From Akkermansiaceae bacterium UBA2381 (GTDB lineage: Bacteria > Verrucomicrobiota > Verrucomicrobiia > Verrucomicrobiales > DEV007), in assembly GCA_002344215.1 (NCBI GenBank), contig DDSV01000030.1:184-64183 (forward strand): a stretch of 64,000 nucleotides of DNA. The letters are read 5' to 3'. The notes below the pieces were generated by a model. That model saw only the letters and a list, made by a program, of their open reading frames with translations. It had not been told where the DNA came from and did no database searches. Below are positions 24,821 through 35,123 of this stretch, piece by piece (within the stretch, counting starts at the first letter, position 1; each line of letters opens with the position of its first letter). The position numbers and the translations under genes are program-made.

Positions 24821-27445
24821 GTGAACCCGCTTTCCCTACGCTTCGCAATCGAACCTGTCGGCCTTCAGGTTGAGTTCGAGATTTGTCCGGGAGAATGCAT
24901 CCGGATAGGCTCATCCGAAGAAGTGGAGGTAACTGTCCCTCAGCAAGGGCTCGCCGGACATCACCTCTCCATTGAAAGACGGCAGGACGGGAGGATCTAT
25001 TTGGTATTTGTGGTGGGAGTTGATCCGACTTTGGAGGGGCATGAAGCGGACAATCCGATTGACCTGCCGACTCGATTTGAGACCTGCGGACTTCAGTTCA
25101 GCTTGGAACGGATTGAAGGGACGGAATCTACTCTTTCTCTTCCACAGGATTCTGGTGATTCCGATTCGGTCGATTTCACCCATATCCCTCTGAACCGGGA
25201 AGCTAGATCCAGCGAGAAATCAGGAGGCAGCTCGGCAAAGCGCTTTGTGTTGGCGGCCACTGCACTACTCATTGGTGTCGCGATCATCGGAGGATGGGTC
25301 ATTTCAGATCGGCAGCCCGATTCTACTTCGACATCGAACTCGGAAACAGGCGCCGCGTTGGGATCCGAAACAGAGATAGTACCGGCAGAGGACTCTCCGC
25401 CCCCGGCGACTGTTCCCGCTGCGACCGTTCCCGCTGCGAAACCTCCCGAACCATCCACGGTGCTTACGGGGGTGCTGCTCCTTGACTCAACCCCCGGAGG
25501 GGCAGACGTCTTCGTTGACGGGAAGAAGAAGGGGATGACACCGGAATTTGCCGGACTCACCCTGAGCCTTACGCTGCCGGAGGGCGAACATGAAGTCCTG
25601 ATCTCAAAGGAGGGTGTCGGCACAGCAAAGCGGACGATTTTTATCGGCAGCGATGTGATCCAACCCTTAACCCTCGTGATCGCTCCCGTCGAAGTTCCTA
25701 AGGTTCCGGACAAAGTTCTGCCCGCTCCAGTCGTCAATGCCGCTCCGAACACCCCCGGGGAACTGATCGAGTTCAGCCTTCCGGGAGGAAATCTCATTCG
25801 GTTCCGCTATTGCCCTCCCGGGAAGTTTCTTATGGGTGTGCCACCGGGTCCCAATGACCCGGCGGATGCTTCGAAAGTGGTGGACGTCGAACTTACCCGA
25901 GGGTTTTGGATTGCGGAAACGGAGTGCACAGAGGCCCAGTGGGGAATCATCAGGGGCACCACACTCGAGCAGCAGGTGGCTCTTGCCGGAGAGAGTATAT
26001 ACTGGAACGCCAAGGGACCGAGACATCCGATCACCTACGTGAATCACGGGGAGGCCTCGGCCTTCTGTCAATCATTGGGGAATAAGCTGAACCTTAAACA
26101 GGGTTGGCGATGTGTCCTGCCAAGCGAGGCTCAGTGGGAGTATGCCTGCCGGGCAGGAACAACGACTGACTTTCATTTCGGTGATACCTTGTCGGCAAAT
26201 AGCGCCAACTTTTCGCTGTCCGGCGATCGTTTTCCGAAGGCCACGGGAAAGTTTTCGCCCAATGCCTGGGGCATTCATGATATGCATGGGAATGTCAGTG
26301 AGTGGTGCTCGGACCGGTTCAGACTGCAACTGAAAGGCGGCACTGACCCGACGGGTCCGACAACAGGGGTTCCTAGAGTGGTGAAGGGCGGGAGTTACGG
26401 GTCGCCTGCTTGGGGGTGCAGATCCGGGAGCAGGTTTTCCAATGAGCCGGATGTGCGAAACGATGGTCTCGGATTCCGCCCGGCCTTGGTGCTTCCCGAT
26501 GAAGCTCCCTGGGTAAACTTGACGGAGGCGATGCCCCGGAAGGAGATCGCGAAGGGGGAGGGCTTCGCCGAACTGGAGCAATTGAACGAGGGGAGTATCG
26601 GGGAAACGATAGAGGCAAAACTGACAAGCGATGTCTCCATCCAGTTTTGCTTTTGCCCTCCCGGTGATTTCATGATGGGAACCTCTCGGGGAAATGATCC
26701 CAGCGAAGCCGCAGTCGAAGTGCGGATTTCGCGTGATTTTTGGCTAGCTAGAACGGAATGCACGCAATCCCAGTGGGAGGTGATCATGGGACGAACCCAA
26801 AGAGATCAAGCCAAACTGGCCGGAGGAAAACTCAGCGGCGAGGATGAGAATCAGCCCGTATATTTTGTCAGCCATCTGGAAGCGCAGGAATACTGTCAGC
26901 GGCTCGCCGAAGTGGTGAAGTTGCCGTCCGGGTGGAGCTTTGCACTTCCCAGCGAAGCGCAATGGGAATACGCGTGCCGCGCGGGAACGCAGAGCCTATA
27001 CCACTATGGAGACATCTTGAACGTCACGAACTCCAATTGCGATGTTCCAGTGCGCATAGGACCTCCCGTGACCCCGAGACCGGGCCAGTTCCAGGTCGCC
27101 GAACCCCATCAGTTTTCACTGCGCAGGACCGCGATTGCCGGGTCGTATCAGCCTAACACGTGGGGCCTCGTGGACATGCACGGAAACGTCAGTGAATGGT
27201 GCTCGGACTGGATGCCCTATTTTGAAGCAGGTCTGGACCTGGTCGCGAGGAAAGTACATGCACGGCTGCCGGGTGGTGTCGATCCCGAGGGAGCCAGCGA
27301 GGGGCCGTGGCGGATTTATCGGGGAGGGTCGTGGTCGAGTAGCGGCACTTACTGTACATCATACCACAGGGGATTTGCCGAGCCCGGGACCCGCAGCAAT
27401 ACAATGGGATTTCGCATTGCCATCATTCGAAGCAAGGGTGATTGA
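24821..27445 (+). CDS. FHA-like / TM / PEGA / double FGE-sulfatase-domain protein
   Basis: 874 residues, with a GTG start. Domains in order: an FHA-like beta domain (1-95; IRIGSSEEVEV, GHHLSIERR), a single TM helix (about 141-160), a Ser/Pro/Ala linker, a PEGA domain (about 210-290; STPGGADVFVDGKKKGMTPE), and two formylglycine-generating-enzyme-like (SUMF1/PvdO) domains (about 314-560 and 600-870). Each FGE domain has the core LPSEAQWEYACRAG and DMHGNVSEWCSD. The first has KGGSYGSPAWGCRSGSR and the second RGGSWSSSGTYC, so the paired catalytic cysteines of true FGE are not both present. The domains may be binding modules or other non-haem enzymes facing the periplasm, with the FHA domain reading phosphothreonine inside. 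No adjacent kinase. Confidence 0.82.
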   Translation: MNPLSLRFAIEPVGLQVEFEICPGECIRIGSSEEVEVTVPQQGLAGHHLSIERRQDGRIYLVFVVGVDPTLEGHEADNPIDLPTRFETCGLQFSLERIEGTESTLSLPQDSGDSDSVDFTHIPLNREARSSEKSGGSSAKRFVLAATALLIGVAIIGGWVISDRQPDSTSTSNSETGAALGSETEIVPAEDSPPPATVPAATVPAAKPPEPSTVLTGVLLLDSTPGGADVFVDGKKKGMTPEFAGLTLSLTLPEGEHEVLISKEGVGTAKRTIFIGSDVIQPLTLVIAPVEVPKVPDKVLPAPVVNAAPNTPGELIEFSLPGGNLIRFRYCPPGKFLMGVPPGPNDPADASKVVDVELTRGFWIAETECTEAQWGIIRGTTLEQQVALAGESIYWNAKGPRHPITYVNHGEASAFCQSLGNKLNLKQGWRCVLPSEAQWEYACRAGTTTDFHFGDTLSANSANFSLSGDRFPKATGKFSPNAWGIHDMHGNVSEWCSDRFRLQLKGGTDPTGPTTGVPRVVKGGSYGSPAWGCRSGSRFSNEPDVRNDGLGFRPALVLPDEAPWVNLTEAMPRKEIAKGEGFAELEQLNEGSIGETIEAKLTSDVSIQFCFCPPGDFMMGTSRGNDPSEAAVEVRISRDFWLARTECTQSQWEVIMGRTQRDQAKLAGGKLSGEDENQPVYFVSHLEAQEYCQRLAEVVKLPSGWSFALPSEAQWEYACRAGTQSLYHYGDILNVTNSNCDVPVRIGPPVTPRPGQFQVAEPHQFSLRRTAIAGSYQPNTWGLVDMHGNVSEWCSDWMPYFEAGLDLVARKVHARLPGGVDPEGASEGPWRIYRGGSWSSSGTYCTSYHRGFAEPGTRSNTMGFRIAIIRSKGD

Positions 27446-27488
27446 GCCTCTCATTCAATCGGCAAATATCACCCGGCGGTGTAGCGCG

Positions 27489-27700
27489 CTACTCTGTCCT
27501 CCCGTTTAAGATGATCTCGACTCGACGGTTAATCCGGTGAGCTTCATCAGAATCCCCGGGGTCGATCAGGAAGAACTCGCCCTGGCCATTCGCCTGGAGT
27601 TGCTTGGTCTAAATCCCAAACTTCATCGCAAGATAGTCCACGAATGTCTTGGTGGGGACAACTTATATTGGACTAAAGCCTGTCCTCAATTTTCCAAAAT
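27489..27700 (-). pseudogene. C-terminal relic of an OmpA-family protein
   Basis: On the minus strand the frame gives TFVDYLAMKFGI, a TAG, then a stretch ending INRRVEIIL and a final stop. This is the end of an OmpA peptidoglycan-binding domain (the VVDYL..KFGI helix and the NRRVEI strand). The same frame continues upstream with another TAG and no recognisable TDxxG motif. Two in-frame amber codons and the missing front half make it a decayed gene. Confidence 0.6.
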
Positions 27701-28464
27701 GGGAAGACCTGAATGCCGTGGCAGTGCCATAGGAGTGCACCTCTGGGATGCCTCCGTTGACGACCCGGAAAGTAATCATGAGACATCGACCCAGGGCCAG
27801 GCGATCAACTCTCCCGGCATCAACGAACTCGTTGAACTCAGATCATCAGAAATTCGGACAACCTTAGCAGCTGGACGGCGGTTCCGGGGCTTCGCTATCA
27901 TAAGGACTGGCATTAAGATTTTCTGTTCGCTCCAATCCACAATTCAGGGCTCGTTCCGAAAGCCCTCCGGGACAACAGGGATCAGGGTTATCCTTTGAGC
28001 GTTCTCTGGAGAAACGACTTCCTAATTTTGCCCGCTTCCGCGCCAATTGTTACTGTCTCTCAGTATCTGATGAGAGAATCGGTTCAATCCGTGCGGTTTG
28101 CCCGGGTTATTCAAGAAGGTAGCAGCACATCGGGTCCCCGAAATGTTTTCGGAGCGTATGAGGTTATCGATCTGGTCAGACCCGGAATGTTGCCGGATAT
28201 AAATGCGTTAATCCAGATCCTAAGACTTCTAATCACATGAGTAATGGCCGATGGTGATTAGGTTTTCAGTGACCTAATTGCAATGGAAAACTTTGGAAGA
28301 GCGGCGCTGGAAGTGTATCTAGACGCAGTTGGCGTGAAAGAAATACGTGGCGATGCTTCAAAATATAGACATTACCGCTCGCCGACTGGCGCCTTAAAGC
28401 CTTGGCGATGAATCGATTTAGTGAAGTCTTCGAAGGTTCCAGATGATGGAAGACTCGCCATCGG
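27701..28464. other. Degenerate region between the FGE protein and the RCC1 giant
   Basis: About 760 bases with only short, low-quality frames on both strands. Given the adjacent OmpA relic, it is probably further decayed coding DNA. I could not identify any domain. Confidence 0.4.
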
Positions 28465-31400
28465 TCAGGGGAGGCTGATCTCGACGAGGCCGAAGCAGCG
28501 CTGGGTGGACTGAAAGTTGACGGTCTCTGCGTAATGGATGGACTCCCAATCATCGTTGATGGGGGTGACGGTAGGGCTGGTGGTTAGGGTTTCCCAAGAA
28601 TTTGCCTCGAGGGATGGGCTCATTTTTGGTGTGTAAATCAAGCCGCTGTTCACGCGTCGTACAAACTGGAAGTGGAGGATCCCGGTGCCGTTGCCGGTAG
28701 GCAGCAAAGTGATGAGTGGAAGACCGCTCGTTCCTCCGGCTGCAGGCATGAGATGGAGGTCCGGACCGCCGGGATTCATGTTGAATGCATATTTGAGGAG
28801 ATTGGCGACTCCGTCACCAAAGGGGATGGCGCCGGGGGCGGCATTGTCTCCAGCGAGGCCGGCGGTGGTCATGGCGCCGGTGAAGAGTTCGACCGGGGTT
28901 GGTTCGGTGATGGTCAGGGTGAATTGCTCGGGTGGGGAGGCATTCCAGGCACGCTCATCGCCAGTCTGCCAGGCCTGCACGACGACGGTGCCGGCGGCGT
29001 TGAACTGAAGGGTATCGCCCGCGGCGGTGGCGGGCCCGGAAACAATACGTAAATTGACGGGTAGGCCGCTGCTGCTGGTGAGCTGGATGTCGCCCGCTGC
29101 GAGGGAATGGGTGGCGACAGGGATGTCGATAGTCTGCGGGACGAGAGCAGGCTGAACTGGCAGGATTTTGGTGAAGTCGCGACCTCCGGCGAGGACCTGG
29201 GCACCCGAGGTTCCGGCAGTCCATATGCGGTTGTCAGATTGGACGGCGGTGAGTGATTGGGCTCCGACTGCAAGGAGCTGAAAGCTACCGCTGCTGCCTA
29301 TCCGGGTAAAGGTGAGACGATTGGACATGGCGCCGTCGCCGATCTGCCCGTTTTGGTTTTCGCCCGCGGTCCAGACGGTGCCGGTGGACGTGAGCGCGGC
29401 CGATGAGTTGCGACTGGTGGCGATACGGTTCCAGTTGGTGGCGGTGCCCACTTGATTCGGGGTATTACGGTTAGTTGTGTCACCGAGTCCAAGCTGGCCG
29501 AAAGCATTGTGGCCCCAGACCCAGAGGGTCCCATTACTTTTGACCGCGAGGGTATGAGAAAGGCCACAGGCGACCGCTACCCAATCGGTTGCGGAGCCGA
29601 CCTGCACGGGTGTGGTTCGTTGCGTGGTGTCTCCCAAACCAAGCTGGCCAAAGCCGTTCGATCCCCAAGCCCAGAGGGTCCCATTAGATTTGATACCCAA
29701 AGAAAAACTGCCTCCGCAGGCGACGACATTCCAGTCGGTGGCCGTTCCGACCTGCACGGGAGCGGTGCGCTGTGTGGTGTCGCCCAGGCCAAGCTGATAG
29801 GTCGAATTCAGACCCCAGCCCCAAAGGGTGCCATTCGTCCGTACGGCCATGCTGTGGCTTGATCCGCTGGCGGCTTGCTTCCATGTGGTAGCGGAACCCA
29901 CTTGAGTGAAGGTGGTTCGCTGGGTAGTGTCGCCTTGGCCGAGTTGGGCATTGGTGTTCGCTCCGGTGCTCCAGAGGGTGCCGTTATTCTTAATCGCCAG
30001 GGAGTGATTGGTGTTCACGCTGTGGCCGCCTGAGGCAATCTGCTGCCACTGATTCTCGGATCCGATTTGGGTAAGGACTCGATAGTCAGTGGTCGTACCA
30101 TCGCCAATGGGACCGCCGTCGTTTCGCCCCCAAGCCCAGAGTGTTCCATCGGCGCGCAGGAGGTGAAAAGAAGAGCCGGTGCCGCTAAGTTGCACCCAGG
30201 AATTCGCGGAGTCGGCACCGGGAATCAAGCCGCGGGGACTGACACCTGAGAATCCCCGACTGTGCCCGGCCACCCAGACCATTCCGTCCTCGCGCCAAGC
30301 CGCCGTATGATGGATCCCCGTATAAATTCCCGCCCAGTTGTAATCCGCTCCGAAGCGTTGCGGGGTGTTTTTGTTGGTGGTGGTGCCATCGCCAAGCTGG
30401 CCGGAGGAGTTATTGCCCCAGACCCAGATGCTTCCGTCCTGCTTGCGCGCAGTGCTGGTGTTCGACCCTCCTCCAATATCGGCCCAGTCTGTTGCGGTGC
30501 CAATTTGAACGGGAGAGGACGAGGAAGTGTTGGCGCCAATCCCAAGTTGGCCTGAGGTGCCCGATCCCCAAGCCCAGAGTGTGCCATTGGATTTCAAGGC
30601 CAGCATGTGACTGGTGCCCGAGGCGATCTGTGCCCAGTCATTGGCGGTGCCAACGCGGGTGGGTGAGGTTCGCTGGGTGGTGTTGCCATGGCCGAGCTGA
30701 CCGCTGCTGTTCAGGCCCCATGTCCAGAGTTCTCCATTGGTTTTAAGAGCGATCGTGAAGTTGCCACGGCAGGCTACATGGGTCCAATCGCTTGCTGAGC
30801 CGACTTGCGTGGGGGTGGACCGTTGGGAGGTGTCGCCATGCCCAAGCTGACCATTGGTATTCAACCCCCACGTCCACAGGGTGCCACTTGTTGTTAATGC
30901 AGCGCCATGGGAACTGCCTGCGGCGATGGAGGCCCAGTTTTGACCGGCACCGATCTGGACCGGAGAAGTACGGGTGGTGGTGGTTCCATCTCCAAGCTGG
31001 TTGGAAGCGTTGAACCCCCAAGCCCACATGGTCCCATCTGCTCTCAAGCCGACACCGGAGCCGTTGCCGATTTCGATGTCTGTCCAATTGGAAACCGATC
31101 CGATTTGCTGCGGTGCCACCCTCCCTATCGTGGTGGAGTCGGCGAGATAGCCGCTTCCGTTCACATAGCCCCATGTCCAAAGAGTGCCATCATCACGCAA
31201 GGCATAAGTGGCCCAGCCGGAAACCAGTTTGGTGAAGTGGTGCCAGGTACCCAGGACGAAGGTCACATACACATCCTCTGCGGATGAGTATTCCCCGTTG
31301 CCCTCTTGACGAATCCGGATCGTGACAGCGCCATCGACGCCGGTGGGGGTGACTATTCCGTCGGAACTCACCGTTACTGGTCCGGCCAGCACGTCAAATT

Positions 31401-34113
31401 GGAGTGGCAGCCCGCTGGTGGTGAATGCGCCGAGAGAGAAAGGGCCGTTGGAAACGCGACGGGGGAGAACGGTGGTGTGAATAATCTGTTGCTCCGGTCC
31501 CGGGGCGGCGCTGCCTGTGCCTGTCAACAAGACGGTGAAAACCGGGGTTTCCGGGTCGCTGCTGGCGACGTTCAGCATGGCATTACGAGCACCTGTGGCG
31601 GTTGGCGAGAAATGGACAGTGAGAGAGGTGCTGCCGCCACCGTCCACACTGGTGCTCATTGTGGAGGTGCTTACGGTGAAATCCGCCGCGTTGGTGCCGG
31701 TGATGGAGGCGGAATTCAAAGCCAGTGTTGTTCCTGGGATGATGTTCAATAAAGTGAACGAGCGTGAGGAAGGCTCGCCGCCGAGAGTGGCAGAGCCGAA
31801 CGACACGGAGGAGACCCCGCTTTGGAGGGATGTTCCCGCAGGCTGCTGAATGGACAGCTTTGGAAACTCACCGGTCAGTTGCAGACTGACGGTGCGTTGA
31901 TGCTGCGTGTCATTCAGGACGAAGGTGACCACTGCCTCATGGATTCCAGAAGGCAGCTCTTCCGCCGCCGAGTTGAAGAAGATCGTGACATTCTCTGAGT
32001 TACCGGAGGTGACCGTTCCTGAGGAGGCGGAAAGTCCGACCCAGGGTTGGTTCGCCGAGGCGGTCCAGTTTGCGGGGTTCTCTCCGGCATTGGTAATCGT
32101 GTAGATTTGCTGCGGGGGAGAGAAAGGCCCCCCCTGATCTCCGACAGCCTCCAGACCCGTGAACGGCAGCACCGTCAGGATCTGATTGAAGATCGTGAAT
32201 TGACCGCTGTCAGCGGTCAGGGTTCCGTTCCGCGTGACTCGGATCATGTAGTCCGTCCCGGTAATCGTATCGGAGGGGATGGCCCAAAGATAGCGGCGCT
32301 GATCTCCGCTCAGTCCGGAGGCAATCTGGGAATGAAAAATGCCGTCTTTGTAGAGGTCGATGTTTACTGCGTCGATGTGGTCTCCTCCGGTCCAATAGAT
32401 TTCGTTGGTTGAACCAGCGTCCCATCCCGCCGCCGTGGCTGGGGCGACGACGGCAAAAGCGGTGCGAACTTTGAGGCTGGCTCGACCCGGCGCCTGTGAC
32501 AAAAGGTAATGGGCGTTGCGGGCACCAAGGTTAGGCTTGGAGCCATCAAAACCCGCGCCCTGCCCGCCCACAAAACCGCCGCTCACATATCGTTGATCCG
32601 AGTTCGGGTCCCCCGAGGCGTTATAGCCGTCCACCTGTCCGGTTCGGACTCCCTGGTAGAGGACATCGGGGTTCGCAAAATAGGGGATGCGCGTGCCCGT
32701 GCCCCAGTTCCAATCGTACGCCATGATCGTGCGCACCCTCGGGTGACCCGGCGGCTCCAGTCGCCAGCAATAGGCATGGACGTTGGTTTCGGAATCGCTG
32801 CCGGCCGTGTCACCCCATGAATGACGGGCACCGATGTTGTGCCCCAACTCGTGAGCAAAGGTAATCCGCGTCGTCGTCATGTAATCCCTCGAAGTGATGG
32901 AAGAGGTGCCGGGCCGATAGGCGATGCCTGCCGATCCATCAGCCTGTTTGACGATGAAGGCCTTCAGGTCAGCTCCCAGGGCGTCCGCGTAATCTGACAC
33001 CGAATTCAGTTCTGGGTTCGAAGCACTGGTGCTGTTCAGATCCCCGAGTTCATCGGTTGTTCCCATATCTGCAGCCACTTGCCCCGGAAACACGTAGTCG
33101 GGATCCTCGACAGTGCCCAGAAGCATCAGTTCGGTGGCGGTGACTTCGCTGTTGGCGAAGGCTGTCGTCATCCGGTCCACCGACGCGATGATGCGGGCCT
33201 CCATCTGGGCATAACCGCCGTCCGCCTCGCGCGCTCCCTTATCGTAGCCAACCACCACGTCTATGGTGACGTAACCGATGGTGTCCTGAACTTCTGGACC
33301 CTCAGTGCCGGATGATTCGGTTCCACTGCCGCCGGGTTCGTCCGGATCGCCACAATGATCCGTCATGGTGGAGGGGTCCAGCTCCCGCACCATCAGATAA
33401 CCTGAGGACAGGATGCGATACTCCACATGTTGGTCGAGATGATAGCGAGCCACGGTGCCGTGCAGTATGCCGTCATGCAACACCAGTTGTACCACGCTGG
33501 TCTGCGGCTCGCCTTCAACCTCACCTTGAAAGGTATGAGTCATTCCTCCTCGAGCCTTGACAGAGTCAATGACGAGAGTCAGGGCCGAGCCATCCGGCAG
33601 TGGCGCAAGCAATCGGGCGGTTTTGCCATCCACCACTGCTTCGAGAGCAGTCACGTCCAGCACCATGCGGCGCGCGGTTTTGGTGTGCAGATCGACCTCC
33701 TCAGGCAGCAGGGTGGTGCGCCCGTCATCAGGAGACATGGCCAGCGGCAAAGGAGCGGCCGTTCTAGCCGTATCCGGCAGTTCAGATGTTGTCGGCTCAG
33801 CGTAGCGTCGTTCCGCCTTGGGGCCTCGCGGATGAAGTTTGACTGGCGAGGGGGAACCGACGCGGGCGAAGGCCTCGTGAAGCGGCGTCAGCGGTGTTAA
33901 ACTCGCTGCCTTTTCCGAAGGCAGTCGGCTCGGGCCGGGAGCTATTTCTGCGCCTGCCCCATCGGAAGAAACAGAGCTGCTTGACTTTCGGTCATCAGCA
34001 TTCTCCAAATTGCCTTCATCTGGTCTTCCGAGCCAGAACCAAACCAAGCACAGAATCCCCAGCGGACCGATCAGGAGCGCCAGGGTTTTTTTTGAATTTC
34101 TCTGTTTCATCAT
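28465..34113 (-). CDS. Reprolysin-like metallopeptidase with about 14 RCC1 repeats
   Basis: 1882 residues. ATGs at 34113 and 34110 are both possible; a GTG at 34134 is less likely. A signal/anchor helix (KKTLALLIGPLGILCLVWFW) is followed by a pro-region, then a zinc peptidase domain with HELGHNIGARH (His421, His425, His431) and a downstream Met-turn candidate TIMAYDW. Next come Ig/BACON-like sheets, a choice-of-anchor-D-like domain (about 800-900; SVSFGSATLGGEPSSRSFTL), and from about residue 1000 to 1650 roughly 14 RCC1 repeats of the form LWTWGLNSSGQLGHGNTTQR. Fourteen would suit two seven-bladed propellers. The C-terminus (FTGAMTTAGLAGDNAAP..., LLKYAFNMNPGGPD) is typical of verrucomicrobial secreted proteins. 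It is probably a secreted protease; the target is unknown. Confidence 0.85.
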   Translation of the reverse strand: MMKQRNSKKTLALLIGPLGILCLVWFWLGRPDEGNLENADDRKSSSSVSSDGAGAEIAPGPSRLPSEKAASLTPLTPLHEAFARVGSPSPVKLHPRGPKAERRYAEPTTSELPDTARTAAPLPLAMSPDDGRTTLLPEEVDLHTKTARRMVLDVTALEAVVDGKTARLLAPLPDGSALTLVIDSVKARGGMTHTFQGEVEGEPQTSVVQLVLHDGILHGTVARYHLDQHVEYRILSSGYLMVRELDPSTMTDHCGDPDEPGGSGTESSGTEGPEVQDTIGYVTIDVVVGYDKGAREADGGYAQMEARIIASVDRMTTAFANSEVTATELMLLGTVEDPDYVFPGQVAADMGTTDELGDLNSTSASNPELNSVSDYADALGADLKAFIVKQADGSAGIAYRPGTSSITSRDYMTTTRITFAHELGHNIGARHSWGDTAGSDSETNVHAYCWRLEPPGHPRVRTIMAYDWNWGTGTRIPYFANPDVLYQGVRTGQVDGYNASGDPNSDQRYVSGGFVGGQGAGFDGSKPNLGARNAHYLLSQAPGRASLKVRTAFAVVAPATAAGWDAGSTNEIYWTGGDHIDAVNIDLYKDGIFHSQIASGLSGDQRRYLWAIPSDTITGTDYMIRVTRNGTLTADSGQFTIFNQILTVLPFTGLEAVGDQGGPFSPPQQIYTITNAGENPANWTASANQPWVGLSASSGTVTSGNSENVTIFFNSAAEELPSGIHEAVVTFVLNDTQHQRTVSLQLTGEFPKLSIQQPAGTSLQSGVSSVSFGSATLGGEPSSRSFTLLNIIPGTTLALNSASITGTNAADFTVSTSTMSTSVDGGGSTSLTVHFSPTATGARNAMLNVASSDPETPVFTVLLTGTGSAAPGPEQQIIHTTVLPRRVSNGPFSLGAFTTSGLPLQFDVLAGPVTVSSDGIVTPTGVDGAVTIRIRQEGNGEYSSAEDVYVTFVLGTWHHFTKLVSGWATYALRDDGTLWTWGYVNGSGYLADSTTIGRVAPQQIGSVSNWTDIEIGNGSGVGLRADGTMWAWGFNASNQLGDGTTTTRTSPVQIGAGQNWASIAAGSSHGAALTTSGTLWTWGLNTNGQLGHGDTSQRSTPTQVGSASDWTHVACRGNFTIALKTNGELWTWGLNSSGQLGHGNTTQRTSPTRVGTANDWAQIASGTSHMLALKSNGTLWAWGSGTSGQLGIGANTSSSSPVQIGTATDWADIGGGSNTSTARKQDGSIWVWGNNSSGQLGDGTTTNKNTPQRFGADYNWAGIYTGIHHTAAWREDGMVWVAGHSRGFSGVSPRGLIPGADSANSWVQLSGTGSSFHLLRADGTLWAWGRNDGGPIGDGTTTDYRVLTQIGSENQWQQIASGGHSVNTNHSLAIKNNGTLWSTGANTNAQLGQGDTTQRTTFTQVGSATTWKQAASGSSHSMAVRTNGTLWGWGLNSTYQLGLGDTTQRTAPVQVGTATDWNVVACGGSFSLGIKSNGTLWAWGSNGFGQLGLGDTTQRTTPVQVGSATDWVAVACGLSHTLAVKSNGTLWVWGHNAFGQLGLGDTTNRNTPNQVGTATNWNRIATSRNSSAALTSTGTVWTAGENQNGQIGDGAMSNRLTFTRIGSSGSFQLLAVGAQSLTAVQSDNRIWTAGTSGAQVLAGGRDFTKILPVQPALVPQTIDIPVATHSLAAGDIQLTSSSGLPVNLRIVSGPATAAGDTLQFNAAGTVVVQAWQTGDERAWNASPPEQFTLTITEPTPVELFTGAMTTAGLAGDNAAPGAIPFGDGVANLLKYAFNMNPGGPDLHLMPAAGGTSGLPLITLLPTGNGTGILHFQFVRRVNSGLIYTPKMSPSLEANSWETLTTSPTVTPINDDWESIHYAETVNFQSTQRCFGLVEISLP

Positions 34114-35123
34114 GGTGTGATGAGGGCGAGACACGAACGACGAGAGGAATAGACAAAGGTCATCTTGAGCATCCGTGTAGCCGCTTCGAGAAAGTCAATG
34201 GTGCCTTTGATATCTTGGGGAACTCTTTGAATTTCTGGAGCCTTCTTACAGACAACGCGAAGTTCGTGCAATCCCAAAGTATCTTAAGTTGGTATCAACG
34301 CGGTCAACATTCAGCTTTTCTGATCGATGTAATCTTCCCTCAGGGCGTCTAATCCCGGTGGCGATAGCGATGGCTAAATGGGGGAACGGTTTTACGGGTT
34401 CATAAGGCAAGGAGATTCGAGCAACCCCGATGGGCTCCTGGTCGGTTCGAAGGATCGCGCCCATTTTGAGACTGATTCGATCTGACATCTCCCGGTTCTG
34501 TGTGCCGGTAAAGGCGCGAGGCGCTAAATGGAAAGATCGGGTTGTGCCAGCGATTTAGACGCGCATACACGAAAGGCGTGGATTCGGCGCTTCCGGTGAG
34601 GGGATGGCGGGATCTGGCTCGCCCGTTTGGCCCCTCCTCCGTTGACGGGCGCGGCCCCTGCCTTTCGACATGTAATGCGATGACGCTCAGTTGAAAGGAG
34701 CTCGACGAAAATGTCACCAACGCACTTAAACGGCCCGAACCCTGCTCTTAAAAGTCCGCTTTTCCCCATCGTGTAGCCATTTTCCTGCTCCAAATTGAGG
34801 TCGAAAAAGCGAAATTAGAGAAGAAATTCACTGTGGTAACCGCTCAAGCTGTGCTTATCTGACAGTTTTATTCTAGAAATGCCCCCGACCAGGCCGACAG
34901 TTCAATCATGGTTGCCGCTTGGCGGAAGAACTCATTGCCTTGATTTCGCTACTTTTTAAATTCGATCAGCCCTCAATTCCCTGCTGTGCAGTTTTTCCAT
35001 TGTCTTTCGATTAACCTCTAACGCTTGCTCCGTCTGTCTCGAAACCCTTCAGCTCATTTGACCGTGAGAAGACTTCTTCGGAAGAGTCCGCCGGAGAGAG
35101 CGGGCGGTCTGTGGTTTACGCGG
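34114..35123. other. One-kilobase gap between two divergent giant genes
   Basis: It holds the promoters of the divergent RCC1-peptidase gene (minus) and the beta-strand repeat protein (plus). Minus-strand frames at 34246-34488 and 34524-34793 exist, but they lie in different frames, have biased composition and no domain, so I do not call them genes. Confidence 0.45.

Noticed and set aside
30015..33315. Several plus-strand frames opposite the RCC1 protein
   Set aside because: Repetitive antisense of RCC1 repeats; the periodicity comes from the minus-strand gene.
34246..34793. Two minus-strand frames of 80-89 codons in the gap between giant genes
   Set aside because: Different reading frames, odd composition, no start signals; not supported as one frameshifted gene either.
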